From an uncultured Clostridia bacterium (GTDB taxonomy: Bacteria; Bacillota; Clostridia; TANB77; CAG-508), in the NCBI GenBank assembly GCA_949482135.1, contig CASYFC010000001.1, forward strand, positions 248,001 through 312,000: a DNA stretch of 64,000 nucleotides, in the 5' to 3' direction. The notes below the pieces were generated by a model. It saw only the letters and a program-made list of their open reading frames with translations, ran no database searches and had not been told where the DNA came from. A program made the translations under genes and the position numbers. Numbering within the stretch: position 1 is the first letter of the stretch; each line of letters opens with the position of its first letter. Shown one piece after another: positions 8,593 to 17,101 of this stretch.

Positions 8593-9591
8593 CTAAACAA
8601 TATAAACAATTTTATTATTTGGAAAATATTTATTTAAAGCATCTCTAAAATATTCTTCTCCCTCATTTTTAATTGTTGATTTATACATATACTTTCCTTT
8701 TCCTCTACCAGTCATTAATTCTTGGTTATATAAATTTATTTTATTAGGAAAGGCTTCTTGATTAATCATTCTATGAACATAGCTATATGTCATAAAGATA
8801 ACTTCAAAAAACACATCTTTTTTTACTTCTTCTGACAAATTATCATATAAATATTTAATCAATTCTTCATACTCTTCTTTCCAATTGTCGATAAAAATAA
8901 CTGGTGCAATTAAAATCCCAACTTCATAGCCTGATGATTTTAATTTATTAATTGCAATCACTCTATTTTTTAATCTTGAAGTTCCTATTTCGATTTGATC
9001 AATTATTTTTTCAGGATTTACACTCATTCTTACAATAATTCTATTATTGTGTTTAATATTGCATATTGAATCAACCATATCAAATTTTGTCGGAAAAGTC
9101 AGGTATCCTCTATTTGTTTTACTGAATTCCTCAATTGTCCAATCTAAATTTCCTGTTATAGTATTTTCCAAAATCAAATCACTATTACTTCCTATTTCAA
9201 AGGTTAACTCTTTTTCAGATTTATTAGCTACATTTATTATTTTATTTAGCATTTGTTCTCTATTAACAAAAATTCTTAAATAGGCACATTTATTATAATT
9301 ACATACTAAATAACAATATAAGCACATTGCCGTGCAACCTGATGATGTATAAGGAACTAAATAGTCAGACACTTTATGATTTTCGATAAATTTATGTGTT
9401 TTTCTAATTCCAATAATTAAATTTCTTTTCATATATGGAAATTCTGAATTTTGTTTTTTTCTCATTTCCTCTATATTATTATGATTGTCAATTATAATTT
9501 TAGGAACTTCTTTATATTTTTCTAAAAGCTCTTTTCCAAGCACATAGTTTTCAATATTTTTTTCATAATAAATACAATTTGGTTTAAACAT
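8593..9591 (-). CDS. splB: Spore photoproduct lyase-like radical SAM enzyme
   Basis: 332 residues, the size of spore photoproduct lyase, which uses a [4Fe-4S] cluster and S-adenosylmethionine to reverse 5-thyminyl-5,6-dihydrothymine in spore DNA. The cluster motif CTAMCLYCYL (about residue 88) has the C-x3-C-x2-C spacing and Tyr of SplB. The sequence around it (PYTSSGC, then CAYLRIFVN) and the later FEIGSNSDLILEN, RMSVNP and GRGKGKYMY segments also fit the family. SplB has an essential Cys outside the cluster; no unambiguous match was placed by eye. It is a single-gene unit and, with the coat genes, indicates a spore former. Confidence 0.8.
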   Translation of the reverse strand: MFKPNCIYYEKNIENYVLGKELLEKYKEVPKIIIDNHNNIEEMRKKQNSEFPYMKRNLIIGIRKTHKFIENHKVSDYLVPYTSSGCTAMCLYCYLVCNYNKCAYLRIFVNREQMLNKIINVANKSEKELTFEIGSNSDLILENTITGNLDWTIEEFSKTNRGYLTFPTKFDMVDSICNIKHNNRIIVRMSVNPEKIIDQIEIGTSRLKNRVIAINKLKSSGYEVGILIAPVIFIDNWKEEYEELIKYLYDNLSEEVKKDVFFEVIFMTYSYVHRMINQEAFPNKINLYNQELMTGRGKGKYMYKSTIKNEGEEYFRDALNKYFPNNKIVYIV

Positions 9592-9679
9592 ATAAAACTC
9601 TCCTAAAGTTTAGTTTAACCGCTCTAAAAAAAAGTATACTTGTATATATCTTTTTTATTACAATAACTTTAGTAAAATC

Positions 9680-9712
9680 AAAAAAGGCTCCCATATGGGC
9701 GCCTTCTTTGAT
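9680..9712. terminator. Terminator of the Cys-cluster protein gene
   Basis: AAGGCTCCCA pairs with TGGGCGCCTT, with an A run on the plus strand that reads as T run on the minus strand. It follows the stop at 9718. Confidence 0.75.
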
Positions 9713-9717
9713 TCACT

Positions 9718-10641
9718 TTATTTAGCAACAATTCCTAATCGGTACATAATTCTCTTAAAAATATTTTGTTTTTCTTTCAAAACTTCGGGTTTATCTTCAT
9801 TTTGCGAAAAACATGACTCCCAAAACCTCTGGCAAAAATTGTTATCACTTTGAGAATCGATCAGTACTCTTTTATTTTTGTCAAATAATACTCCAAGCTC
9901 TAACTGAAAATTCTCAGCAATAGTTTTCCAATCTCTTTCTCCAGGATTATAGAGCAAATCGTTCGTAAGAGTAACCGGAAGGTACAAGGTACACTCTCCC
10001 TTTTTCCAGGTGTGAGGAATAAGAAGTGCATTTTCTCCTGTATGGCAAAGAAGTTCAGAAACTTCAATTCCTAAATCTTCCTTTACTCTTTCTGCAACTG
10101 CTTTGAGCATATCAATTCGGTAATCATGTTCATCAACTTCGTTTTTCCAACTTGCTCCTCTGTTTTTTTCTTCAACTTCACTAAAGGGGCACTGTTTCAA
10201 ATAACATCTTCTGCATTGATCCTCAGGCGGCATATATCCACATGAATTTCTATGAGTTCTACATGCCAAAATTGAAAGATATCTTTTCACATATTCTTTA
10301 TTGTGAATTCCAGTAGTAGTTTCAAGCGGTTTCCAAAACACTCCGCCAAGCAAAGAACCACCACCCCAATAATATCCAAAATTCCAATACGCATTTTCAA
10401 TATAGGATGCAATAGAAATTGTACCAGAATCCAGTTTCTGATAATCTTTAAGTGGGATTACAACAAACAGTTGTCCACGATAATGATTCATTACAAGTGG
10501 ATGGTTAATTTCAAGACTTTGAGCTTGAATATAATAATACCACCCATTTTCATCAGAATAAATATTGTAGTTAGCCACCCGATGTCCAACAAGCTCATAA
10601 AGCTTATGGGAAAACTCATCTTTCCAATCGATGTTACTCAT
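9718..10641 (-). CDS. Unknown protein with Cys-rich cluster
   Basis: 307 residues from the ATG at 10641, which has AAGGAGG five bases upstream; longer frames lack a site. I do not recognise the family. The N-terminal half contains many Trp/Tyr residues (YYYIQAQSLEI, YWNFGYYWGGG). Around residues 124-150, Cys residues cluster as C-x6-C-x8-C-x2-C-x4-C, beginning ILACRTHRNSCGYMPPEDQC. This could bind zinc or an iron-sulfur cluster. The C-terminal half is soluble and mixed alpha/beta with conserved-looking KKGECTLYLPVTLT. There is no signal peptide or membrane segment. It is GC-richer than its neighbours, monocistronic, and has the TTATGTAA promoter type. Confidence 0.7.
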   Translation of the reverse strand: MSNIDWKDEFSHKLYELVGHRVANYNIYSDENGWYYYIQAQSLEINHPLVMNHYRGQLFVVIPLKDYQKLDSGTISIASYIENAYWNFGYYWGGGSLLGGVFWKPLETTTGIHNKEYVKRYLSILACRTHRNSCGYMPPEDQCRRCYLKQCPFSEVEEKNRGASWKNEVDEHDYRIDMLKAVAERVKEDLGIEVSELLCHTGENALLIPHTWKKGECTLYLPVTLTNDLLYNPGERDWKTIAENFQLELGVLFDKNKRVLIDSQSDNNFCQRFWESCFSQNEDKPEVLKEKQNIFKRIMYRLGIVAK

Positions 10642-10783
10642 AATATCCTCCTTCATAGGCTTCACTTGAGTTGCTTTTCTTACTATTATTGTTACCAAAT
10701 TTGTGTCTTATATCTTATCTCATAAAATTATTTTTTAATAGTTATAAGCTATACTTTGAGATAAAACAACAGATTTCTGTAGT

Positions 10784-10812
10784 ATTATATCAGAATTTAC
10801 ATAATATTTCAA
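10784..10812 (-). promoter_or_regulatory. TTATGTAA-box promoter of the Cys-cluster protein
   Basis: Minus-strand TTGAAA (10807-10812), 17 nt, TATAAT (10784-10789), with an extended -10 TGA. TTATGTAA occupies spacer bases 3-10 (10797-10804). The first nine spacer bases are identical to the promoter at 27725. Confidence 0.75.
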
Positions 10813-11391
10813 TCATATTTTATTATCCAATTTATTCTTTAATATTTCAAAAGCATTTTTTCTAGCACTAACTTTAAGTTTTTCTTCATCTGAAAGTTCT
10901 GCACGAGTTTTTCCATTTTCTAATTCAAAAATTTCATCAAATCCAAAACCATTATTACCTCTTGGTGTTTCTGAAATATATCCTTCTAGAGTTGCAACAG
11001 CTGTAATAACTCTCTCTCCTTCAGCAATTGCTATTGCACTTATCCATTTTACTTTTCTTTTCTCTTTTGGAACACCTTCTAATCTTTTTATAATTTCTAA
11101 GTTTCTATCTCTATCTGTTCCTGCATGCCATCTTTTTGTAAATACCCCTGGAAATCCATTAAGATACTCTACTTCAATTCCTGAATCATCTGAAATACAT
11201 TTTTTTCCGTTTAAATATTTTGATATTTCTGATGCTTTCTTTATTGCATTTTCTTCAAATGTTTCTTTATCTTCTTCAACATCTATATCTATACCTATAT
11301 CTTTTATAGATACTACTTTGTATCCAGTTAAAATTTCTTGTGCTTCTTTTATTTTTCCTTTATTGCCTGAAGCTATTACTATTTCTTCCAT
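10813..11391 (-). CDS. rdgB: XTP/dITP diphosphatase (Ham1/RdgB)
   Basis: 192 residues, standard length. This enzyme hydrolyses non-canonical purine triphosphates (XTP, ITP, dITP) to monophosphates and so cleans the nucleotide pool. Signature segments are IVIASGNKGKIKEAQEIL at the start, the acidic TFEENAIKKASEISKYL, the SDDSGIEVEYLNGFPGVFTKRW block, and GFGFDEIF. All catalytic acidic residues appear present. It is the last gene of the ten-gene operon starting at 18698, so an operon with HisG/HisA/PurC paralogues also carries a sanitising pyrophosphatase. It lies 23 nt after the NrtR-like gene. Confidence 0.93.
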   Translation of the reverse strand: MEEIVIASGNKGKIKEAQEILTGYKVVSIKDIGIDIDVEEDKETFEENAIKKASEISKYLNGKKCISDDSGIEVEYLNGFPGVFTKRWHAGTDRDRNLEIIKRLEGVPKEKRKVKWISAIAIAEGERVITAVATLEGYISETPRGNNGFGFDEIFELENGKTRAELSDEEKLKVSARKNAFEILKNKLDNKI

Positions 11392-11414
11392 TTTTATCCT
11401 TTCCTTTCTTTATC

Positions 11415-12176
11415 TTATACCCAATATTGTAAGAAATCTTCATTAAATGCGTATTTATTTGAAGGTCTAAAAGCAGATTCTTTTACTACTTTTTCTGTTT
11501 TCTTTATCATTGGATCTATTTTCTTTCTAAAATTTGCCGCAACTAATTTTTTGTCCAATATAATTTCATAAACTTGTTGAAGTTCTGAAATTGTAAACTC
11601 TTCTAGCAAAAAGCTAAATGCTATATTAGTATTTTCTATTCTATTACGTAATCTCTTAATTCCAGTATGAATAATAATTGTTGTTAATTCTGATATTTCT
11701 GGATTTCCAACTAATTTATTTATATATTCTATACTGTTTTTTTCCTTTTTCATTAACGTTTCTATTTCATATTCTATTGTTTTGTTTTCTCCCTCTAATG
11801 TTATTCTTTGAACCCTTCTTTCACCTTCTAAATTTTCTATTGTTATATCATAGAAATTTAAAGATAAATTACTGTTTTCAATTTGCTGTCTATTTACTAT
11901 TACTAAATAAGATACAATTAATTCTGCATCTTCACTATAGTACTGTGGGTCTCCCCATGTATATAATTGCTCTATATAGAATTTTGTAGTTCCAAATATT
12001 TCTTTTAAATGATTACATACCATCGTTTTGACGTCTTCTTTATTATTAACTTCAAAAATTGGTAAACTATTTTGATTATCTAATGCTATTTGTAATTTTT
12101 TCTCTTTAAGCCTTCTTACATCTGTTCTTTCTTTATTATCTGTACTAAATATAATTACATTGCTTTTGACTTTCAT
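11415..12176 (-). CDS. NrtR-like regulator with degenerate Nudix domain
   Basis: 253 residues. The C-terminal part (about 185-240) contains FTISELQQVYEIILDKKLVA, the winged-helix signature of NrtR, the Nudix-related transcription regulators that repress NAD-biosynthesis genes and sense ADP-ribose-type ligands. The N-terminal domain has the NrtR layout (a leading strand, IEQLYTWGDPQYY, and VSYLVIV) but lacks the catalytic Nudix box, so it should sense rather than hydrolyse. The start overlaps the end of the upstream gene by about 30 nt. Its place inside the HisG/HisA/PurC operon suggests control by a nucleotide-like ligand. It is paralogous to the protein at 40066. Confidence 0.75.
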   Translation of the reverse strand: MKVKSNVIIFSTDNKERTDVRRLKEKKLQIALDNQNSLPIFEVNNKEDVKTMVCNHLKEIFGTTKFYIEQLYTWGDPQYYSEDAELIVSYLVIVNRQQIENSNLSLNFYDITIENLEGERRVQRITLEGENKTIEYEIETLMKKEKNSIEYINKLVGNPEISELTTIIIHTGIKRLRNRIENTNIAFSFLLEEFTISELQQVYEIILDKKLVAANFRKKIDPMIKKTEKVVKESAFRPSNKYAFNEDFLQYWV

Positions 12177-12651
12177 AACTTTTTTCTCCTACATATTCTT
12201 TATACATTTGATTAATTGGTATTTTTCCTACAGTTTCTATAAATGAGATTATATCATCAAAATCTAAAATTGTTAAGGCTTTATCTTGAAATTTGACATA
12301 TTCTTGAACTTCTTTTGGAACTTTTAGTTCATATTTTTTTATTAGACTATCATTTAAAGTATTATAATCTTCATATATTTCAGGTCCCCATCTTGATAAA
12401 AATTTATTATAGAAAATATAATCTGTTACCAAATGCAAAAAATATCCTTTATTATAATCTGTTTCAATATTATGTTTTATTAAAAATCTTATTAAGTTAG
12501 GATTACTACTATTCCCATAATGAGAATCAATTCCTTCTTGTTTTAATAAATCTGGAGCTATAACTCCTTTTATAAATTCAGTTTCATTTTGTATATTATT
12601 TAATTTCATCTGTTTTTTTGCAACAGCTAAATGTATTATATATCCTGGCAT
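12145..12651 (-). CDS. Zinc-dependent phospholipase C-like protein
   Basis: 168 residues. The N-terminus MPGYIIHLAVAKKQMK and the segment GYFLHLVTDYIFYNKFLSRW have the His and Asp positions and all-helical pattern seen in the small family related to zinc-dependent phospholipase C and S1/P1 nucleases. That family is widespread in Firmicutes next to metabolic genes and is of uncertain activity. The GVIAPDLL segment after residue 29 is also typical. It overlaps the next gene (12145-12176) and starts 3 nt after the HisA-HisI stop, so it is translationally coupled. A hydrolase for a phosphodiester or phosphomonoester product of the operon is plausible but inferred. Confidence 0.55.
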   Translation of the reverse strand: MPGYIIHLAVAKKQMKLNNIQNETEFIKGVIAPDLLKQEGIDSHYGNSSNPNLIRFLIKHNIETDYNKGYFLHLVTDYIFYNKFLSRWGPEIYEDYNTLNDSLIKKYELKVPKEVQEYVKFQDKALTILDFDDIISFIETVGKIPINQMYKEYVGEKSYESQKQCNYI

Positions 12652-12654
12652 ATC

Positions 12655-13614
12655 TTATACTTCAAAGCATGTTCTTTTTTTTCTATGACATGCAACTCCT
12701 TTCTGTGATACTAAAAATAGCAAAGTATCTGAATCGCAGTCTAGGTATATTTTTTTAATCTCCTGTAAGTTACCACTTGTTTCTCCTTTAGTCCACAATT
12801 TCTTTCTAGTTCTACTATAATATGTAGCAAAATTTAATTCATATGTTTTCTTTAAACTTTCTTTATTTGAATATGCAAGCATCAAAACTTCTTTTGTATT
12901 AATATCCTGTACTATTGTTGGAATTAAATCATTGTTTTTTTCAAAATCAATAATTTCAATATAGCATTCCATTATATTTAATTTTCCAGAAGTAATTGCC
13001 ATTCCTAAAACTTGATTTAGTCCTAAACTATGGATATATTTTATTTCTTCTATTGTAGTAATTCCTCCTGCTACCATAATATCATTTTTAGTTTTTCCAA
13101 CTAAGGTTTCAAAGAATTTTAAATTAGTACCAGAATTTAATCCTTCAACATCCACATTTGTAACAAGATATCCTTTGCAATATGGCTCAAGTTCACTCAT
13201 TTTCTCATATATATTTTCTTCTTCTAATTCTTGCCAACCTTTTATTGCAATTTTTCCTTCCTTCACATCTAAAGCTACTATAACTTTTTCTTTTGGCAGG
13301 TTATTTAAAAAATCTTTATTTGCTCTAGTTCCCACAATAATACTTTTTGCACCTGCTTCTATATACTCTTCAGCAATATTTATATTTCTTATTCCACCAC
13401 CAATATTACAATTTATTTCTTTACATATTCTTTTTATTAATTCTTTATTATTTCCTTTTCCCATAGCAGAATCCAAATCTATTACATTTATCTCTGGAAA
13501 TATTCTATATTGATTTATCACTCTATCTATATCGCCACTTTCATATACTTTTTCTTTTCCTTGTTTTAGTTGAACTACTTTTCCATCCATTATATCTATT
13601 GAGGGTATAATCAT
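12655..13614 (-). CDS. HisA-HisI fusion: ProFAR isomerase plus PR-AMP cyclohydrolase
   Basis: About 320 residues from the ATG at 13614 (AGGAGG upstream). Residues 1-220 are a HisA-type TIM barrel: [34 protein letters not shown], and [11 protein letters not shown]. The family's DG in the catalytic loop is EG here. Residues 225-320 are His[38 protein letters not shown], the metal-binding DCDSD, and [10 protein letters not shown], all intact. HisI opens the adenine ring of phosphoribosyl-AMP to ProFAR and HisA isomerises it to PRFAR. HisI is normally fused to HisE, so a HisA-HisI chimera is unusual. No HisF, H, B, C or D is nearby. Confidence 0.88.
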   Translation of the reverse strand: MIIPSIDIMDGKVVQLKQGKEKVYESGDIDRVINQYRIFPEINVIDLDSAMGKGNNKELIKRICKEINCNIGGGIRNINIAEEYIEAGAKSIIVGTRANKDFLNNLPKEKVIVALDVKEGKIAIKGWQELEEENIYEKMSELEPYCKGYLVTNVDVEGLNSGTNLKFFETLVGKTKNDIMVAGGITTIEEIKYIHSLGLNQVLGMAITSGKLNIMECYIEIIDFEKNNDLIPTIVQDINTKEVLMLAYSNKESLKKTYELNFATYYSRTRKKLWTKGETSGNLQEIKKIYLDCDSDTLLFLVSQKGVACHRKKRTCFEV

Positions 13615-13636
13615 AAAAAACCTCCTACATGTTATT

Positions 13637-14074
13637 CTAAATAACACCTTTTAAATATTCTTTCTTATTCATATTTTCTATATCATGATTAATTACTTCT
13701 TCAAGCATTACATTTCTGGTTTTTTCAATTTTTGAAATATCAATAGAGTTAATAATTTGTTTTATTTTTTCAAATGCTTTTGTATCTTGATATTTTACTT
13801 TTTTAGATACATCTACAATTATTAACCAATACATATATTGAGAAATTTCATTAACTAATATTTGTCTTTTAGTCATCGCCTTATGAAAGTGATTTCCTAT
13901 TTTTGCATCTTCTACCTCTTGCTTTTCTTCTTTAGTTTTTTTGATACAATATTTAATTGTTTCCTCATCATTTTCTGCCAATCTTAATATTAATTGTTTT
14001 GTATTTGATAAGTTTGGTGTTATTTTATTTTCATCACGAATATACTCATAAATTTTATATAATTTTTCTTCCAT
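13637..14074 (-). CDS. HisE/MazG-like putative pyrophosphohydrolase
   Basis: 146 residues from the ATG at 14074, preceded by AAGGAAAAA. An all-alpha protein. The segment [15 protein letters not shown] (about 50-65) and [12 protein letters not shown] (about 93-104) resemble the E-x2-E and E-x3-D helices of HisE and MazG, which hydrolyse phosphoribosyl-ATP or other nucleotide triphosphates. The Asp usual in the second motif is Gln here, so metal binding and activity are uncertain. Its position between PurC and HisA-HisI, next to a HisG domain, argues that it replaces HisE for phosphoribosyl-ATP. The assignment depends partly on that context. Confidence 0.5.
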   Translation of the reverse strand: MEEKLYKIYEYIRDENKITPNLSNTKQLILRLAENDEETIKYCIKKTKEEKQEVEDAKIGNHFHKAMTKRQILVNEISQYMYWLIIVDVSKKVKYQDTKAFEKIKQIINSIDISKIEKTRNVMLEEVINHDIENMNKKEYLKGVI

Positions 14075-14107
14075 TAGTTTTTCCTTTCTGAAATTTATTG
14101 ACATTCT

Positions 14108-14872
14108 TTAGAGCTCACATACTACTCTTCTATTAAATTCCTTATAAGAGTTTAATACTTCCTCATCACTCTTAAACTGTCTAAAAGCATCTTTTGTAAG
14201 AGATTCTTCTGTTTCAATATCATTTGCTCTTATACAATCTTGAGATATTTCATCAATTACAACAATATCTCCATTTTTATCAAATCCAAGTTCCATTTTC
14301 ATATCTATAAGCTTAATATTTTTACTTGCTAAATCTTCTCTTATTATCTCTCCTACTTTAGCTAAGATTTCTTTTGCTTCTTTAAATTGTTTTTCTGTTA
14401 AAAGTTCTAATCCTACTATATAGTTTTCATTTAATGTTGGGTCATCTACACCAGAAACTTTTATATCTTGTTTTAAATCAAATTTGTAAAGTGGAGTTTT
14501 AAATTTTTGACCTGGTTTTACTAAACTTGGATACAATCTAACAATACTTCCACTTGCATAATATCTACAAATAAATTCGATTGGAATTGTTGTTATTTTC
14601 TTAACTTTTATTCCTTCTATCCCATCAATATTTTCTATTTTATTAGCTTTTATTTGTGTTTTTATTCCTCTACTTTCTAATAAATTCATAAAATACATAT
14701 TAGCAATCAATCTTTGTTTATCAGTTCCAACTATATTTTCTTCTCTTTTTGAAGTTATTGATCTTAAATGTGGTTTGAAACACATAAAAAATGTATCATT
14801 ATCCAATTCATATATTTTTTTTGATTTTCCCTCAACTACTGGATTTTTTCCAGTTACAAAATAATTTTCCAT
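14108..14872 (-). CDS. purC: SAICAR synthetase (PurC-like)
   Basis: 254 residues. PurC joins aspartate to CAIR with ATP in purine synthesis. Seen here are VVEGKSKKIYEL (glycine-rich ATP loop), YYASGSIVRLYPSLVKPGQ, VSGVDDPTLNENYIVG, LIDMKMELGF and VVIDEISQDCIRANDIE. In the common bacterial enzyme the last motif reads DEISPD followed by a Trp-Asp pair; the changed RANDIE and the IDMKMELG variant make this a divergent member. It lies 1 nt after the HisG-kinase fusion. No other de novo purine gene is present, so it may act on a carboxylated aminoimidazole made locally or have changed substrate. Confidence 0.85.
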   Translation of the reverse strand: MENYFVTGKNPVVEGKSKKIYELDNDTFFMCFKPHLRSITSKREENIVGTDKQRLIANMYFMNLLESRGIKTQIKANKIENIDGIEGIKVKKITTIPIEFICRYYASGSIVRLYPSLVKPGQKFKTPLYKFDLKQDIKVSGVDDPTLNENYIVGLELLTEKQFKEAKEILAKVGEIIREDLASKNIKLIDMKMELGFDKNGDIVVIDEISQDCIRANDIETEESLTKDAFRQFKSDEEVLNSYKEFNRRVVCEL

Positions 14873-14873
14873 A

Positions 14874-16073
14874 TTAATTTTCTCCTTTTATACAATTTGT
14901 AAGTTCTTTTTCTACATCCTTTATTAGGTCTTCTACAGATTTACTTGAATCTAATTTAACAATTTCTGCTAATTTTCTCTCTTTTATAAATTTCACTGCT
15001 AAATTATATAACTCATAATATTTTCTTAGTGAATCTAATTCATCAAATTGATCTTGAAATTCATCTTGTCTTTTATCGCTTCTTTCTAATGCAAGTTGTG
15101 GTGATAAATCACACAAGAATATTACATCTGGTAATGGTCCCCAACTTTCAATTGCCTCAATTATTTTTTCTTCTCCATATTTTTTATTTATTAAATCTGT
15201 AAGAAATGTTAGAATTGATCTATCATAAACACTATTTACATATTCTGGAGCTCTCCAATGATTTTTTCCAATAATAGTTGCCCATTCAAAATACTTTCCT
15301 GCATCCCATAAAGCTTTTGCTTGTTTTCCGATTCTTCCAGAATATGGACAAATCAAAACTGTTGAATTTGTATTCATTATAGGATTTTGTACTAAATATT
15401 TTGCAAGTGTTGATTTTCCTGATCCATCTAATCCATCAAAAGCAATTCTCATTCCCTTGTTTTGTTTTTTTATTAATCCTAAACTTTCAAATAGTTGTAT
15501 TTTTTCAGCTTTTTTTGTCGCTAGTATTGCACCAAATTTAACAAATGTTTTATATTCTATAAGACCATTTTCTTTAGCACTTTTTCCTGTTTCAACGATA
15601 TCAAATATACTATCAGCCCACTCTAAAGTTACAGCAGCTTCTACACTTCCTGAAATTTCAACAATATTTTCTTCCTTTATTCCTAAATACTCTTTAGCTA
15701 AATTTACATAGCTAGTTGCAACTTTTCTTTCTTTAAAATATTTAAAAGGCATATCTTTTAATTCTTCTTTTACAAGCAAGCTAATTCTACAGTTTTCTTG
15801 TTTAAAATATTTAAGTGATATCATTGATTTATGACCACTTTCTAGCCATTGATCACTTCCATATATAATCATATCAAATTCATGACAATATCTTTTTATA
15901 TCTTCCCATCTTAAAAGTGTTACTTCTAATATGTAATTTTCATTTTCAAAGGTATGAACCAATTTTTTTAAATTATCTATTTGAGGAAACCCTAATTCTT
16001 TTAAATATTCTTGAAGTACTGGTATTAACTTTCCTTTTACAGCTCCTAATTTTATTATTGGTTTATCGTTCAT
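14874..16073 (-). CDS. HisG-thymidylate kinase fusion
   Basis: 399 residues in two clear halves. Residues 1-200 match the short form of ATP phosphoribosyltransferase HisG: IKLGAVKGKLIPVLQEYL at the start, DMIIYGSDQWLE, and the diagnostic EISGSVEAAVTLEWADSIFD, then VETGKSAKENGLIEY. Residues 210-399 form a P-loop NMP kinase: MRIAFDGLDGSGKSTLAKYL, a DR motif in SVYDRSILTF, and a lid segment QLALERSDKRQDEFQDQFDE, all of thymidylate-kinase type. HisG condenses ATP with PRPP. A HisG-TMK fusion is not a standard histidine-pathway arrangement and suggests that a phosphoribosylated nucleotide is phosphorylated or its nucleotide precursor is supplied. It starts 29 nt after the amidase gene. Confidence 0.85.
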   Translation of the reverse strand: MNDKPIIKLGAVKGKLIPVLQEYLKELGFPQIDNLKKLVHTFENENYILEVTLLRWEDIKRYCHEFDMIIYGSDQWLESGHKSMISLKYFKQENCRISLLVKEELKDMPFKYFKERKVATSYVNLAKEYLGIKEENIVEISGSVEAAVTLEWADSIFDIVETGKSAKENGLIEYKTFVKFGAILATKKAEKIQLFESLGLIKKQNKGMRIAFDGLDGSGKSTLAKYLVQNPIMNTNSTVLICPYSGRIGKQAKALWDAGKYFEWATIIGKNHWRAPEYVNSVYDRSILTFLTDLINKKYGEEKIIEAIESWGPLPDVIFLCDLSPQLALERSDKRQDEFQDQFDELDSLRKYYELYNLAVKFIKERKLAEIVKLDSSKSVEDLIKDVEKELTNCIKGEN

Positions 16074-16102
16074 ATTAATCCATTTCCTTTCCTATGTTTT
16101 AT

Positions 16103-17101
16103 TTACATAAACATAATTTCTCTTAACTCTTTTGAAAAATTTCTATAAGAGTTTCTGGTTACTCTTTCAATATTTTCTTTTGTTATTACAACAATACTTG
16201 TTGATTCTGAAGTTTTAGAAAATGCCTGACCATTAAAAGTGTTTCCTATTAAAGTTAGAAGAGATTTAATCATATTTTTAGACATTGTTGGTATTAATTC
16301 TTGTAGGATATGAATTCCGCCTTGAAAAGCATCATATACTGAATTTTCAAGTTTCATCTTGTCTCCAATTCCAACAATTCCAAGACATTCTTTTTCTGAA
16401 AAAGGTTCTTTTCCTATTACTAAAATATTTTCTAACTTTTTTCTAGGTTTTAAAATTTCAACATCAAGAATTACTTTGCTTGAAGCTTCCATTGCAATTC
16501 CACTTAATTCACCATAACCTTGAAGACCATGCACATCTCCTAAGTAAAGTCCTGCTCCTTCTATTTCAACAGGAATATAAACATCTACACTTTCTGTAAT
16601 AAATGGAATGTCTAGATTTCCTCCATGTGCAGGCTTTGCATGACCTGTTTTTATATTTTCTTCTTTAGGTGTCGTGGCAATCATTCCAATCATAGGCTTA
16701 TATTCAAGTTTAATTCCATTACTATAATGAATCTCATTTTTTGATGCTTTTTCAGATATTATCGGGATTCTATCTGCTATATCTGGATTTTCTAAAGGAT
16801 CAATTCCTGCTGTTCTAGATAAACTTTGTGCCATCTCTTCAATTTCAATTGTATAAATATGAACTTTTAAAACATCACCTGGTTTCGCATTTTCTACTTT
16901 TATTGGTCCTGTTAACGGATGATGATGAGTCTTGCCTTCTTTACTATAAATTAACTGCATTAATTCATTTAAGTCTTTAAATTTATCTCCATATGCATTA
17001 ATTGTTTTTATGCAAGTTTTTTCTTTTGGTTTTATACTCGCAATAAAGTTATTTTCTTTATTTATATTTGTTTGATAATTACACTCTATTATTTTAAACA
17101 T
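16103..17101 (-). CDS. Acetamidase/formamidase family protein
   Basis: About 332 residues from the ATG at 17101, whose frame overlaps the SDR stop; a longer reading to 17131 lies inside the SDR gene. Family features are THHHPLTGPIKVENAKPGDVL near residue 80, GMIATTP, HGGNLDIPFITE, the metal/substrate loop ADVHGLQGYGELSG (here with G before DVHG), and a late QAFSK segment. FmdA/AmdA enzymes hydrolyse formamide or acetamide. In an operon with HisI/HisA homologues, which handle formimino-aminoimidazole intermediates, a C-N hydrolase could act on a formyl or formimino group; that is inference. Confidence 0.85.
   Translation of the reverse strand: MFKIIECNYQTNINKENNFIASIKPKEKTCIKTINAYGDKFKDLNELMQLIYSKEGKTHHHPLTGPIKVENAKPGDVLKVHIYTIEIEEMAQSLSRTAGIDPLENPDIADRIPIISEKASKNEIHYSNGIKLEYKPMIGMIATTPKEENIKTGHAKPAHGGNLDIPFITESVDVYIPVEIEGAGLYLGDVHGLQGYGELSGIAMEASSKVILDVEILKPRKKLENILVIGKEPFSEKECLGIVGIGDKMKLENSVYDAFQGGIHILQELIPTMSKNMIKSLLTLIGNTFNGQAFSKTSESTSIVVITKENIERVTRNSYRNFSKELREIMFM

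Noticed and set aside
12655..16073. Reading the HisG, HisA and HisI genes as the normal histidine operon
   Set aside because: Only the first steps are present, in unusual fusions with a kinase, next to PurC and an amidase, and hisB, C, D, F and H are missing. They could still serve histidine synthesis if the other genes lie elsewhere, so it is raised as a test, not stated as fact.
16103..16110. TTACATAA at the stop codon of the acetamidase gene as another regulatory box
   Set aside because: It lies in the last codons of the gene and no -35/-10 pair surrounds it; the 8-mer is expected by chance in such AT-rich DNA.
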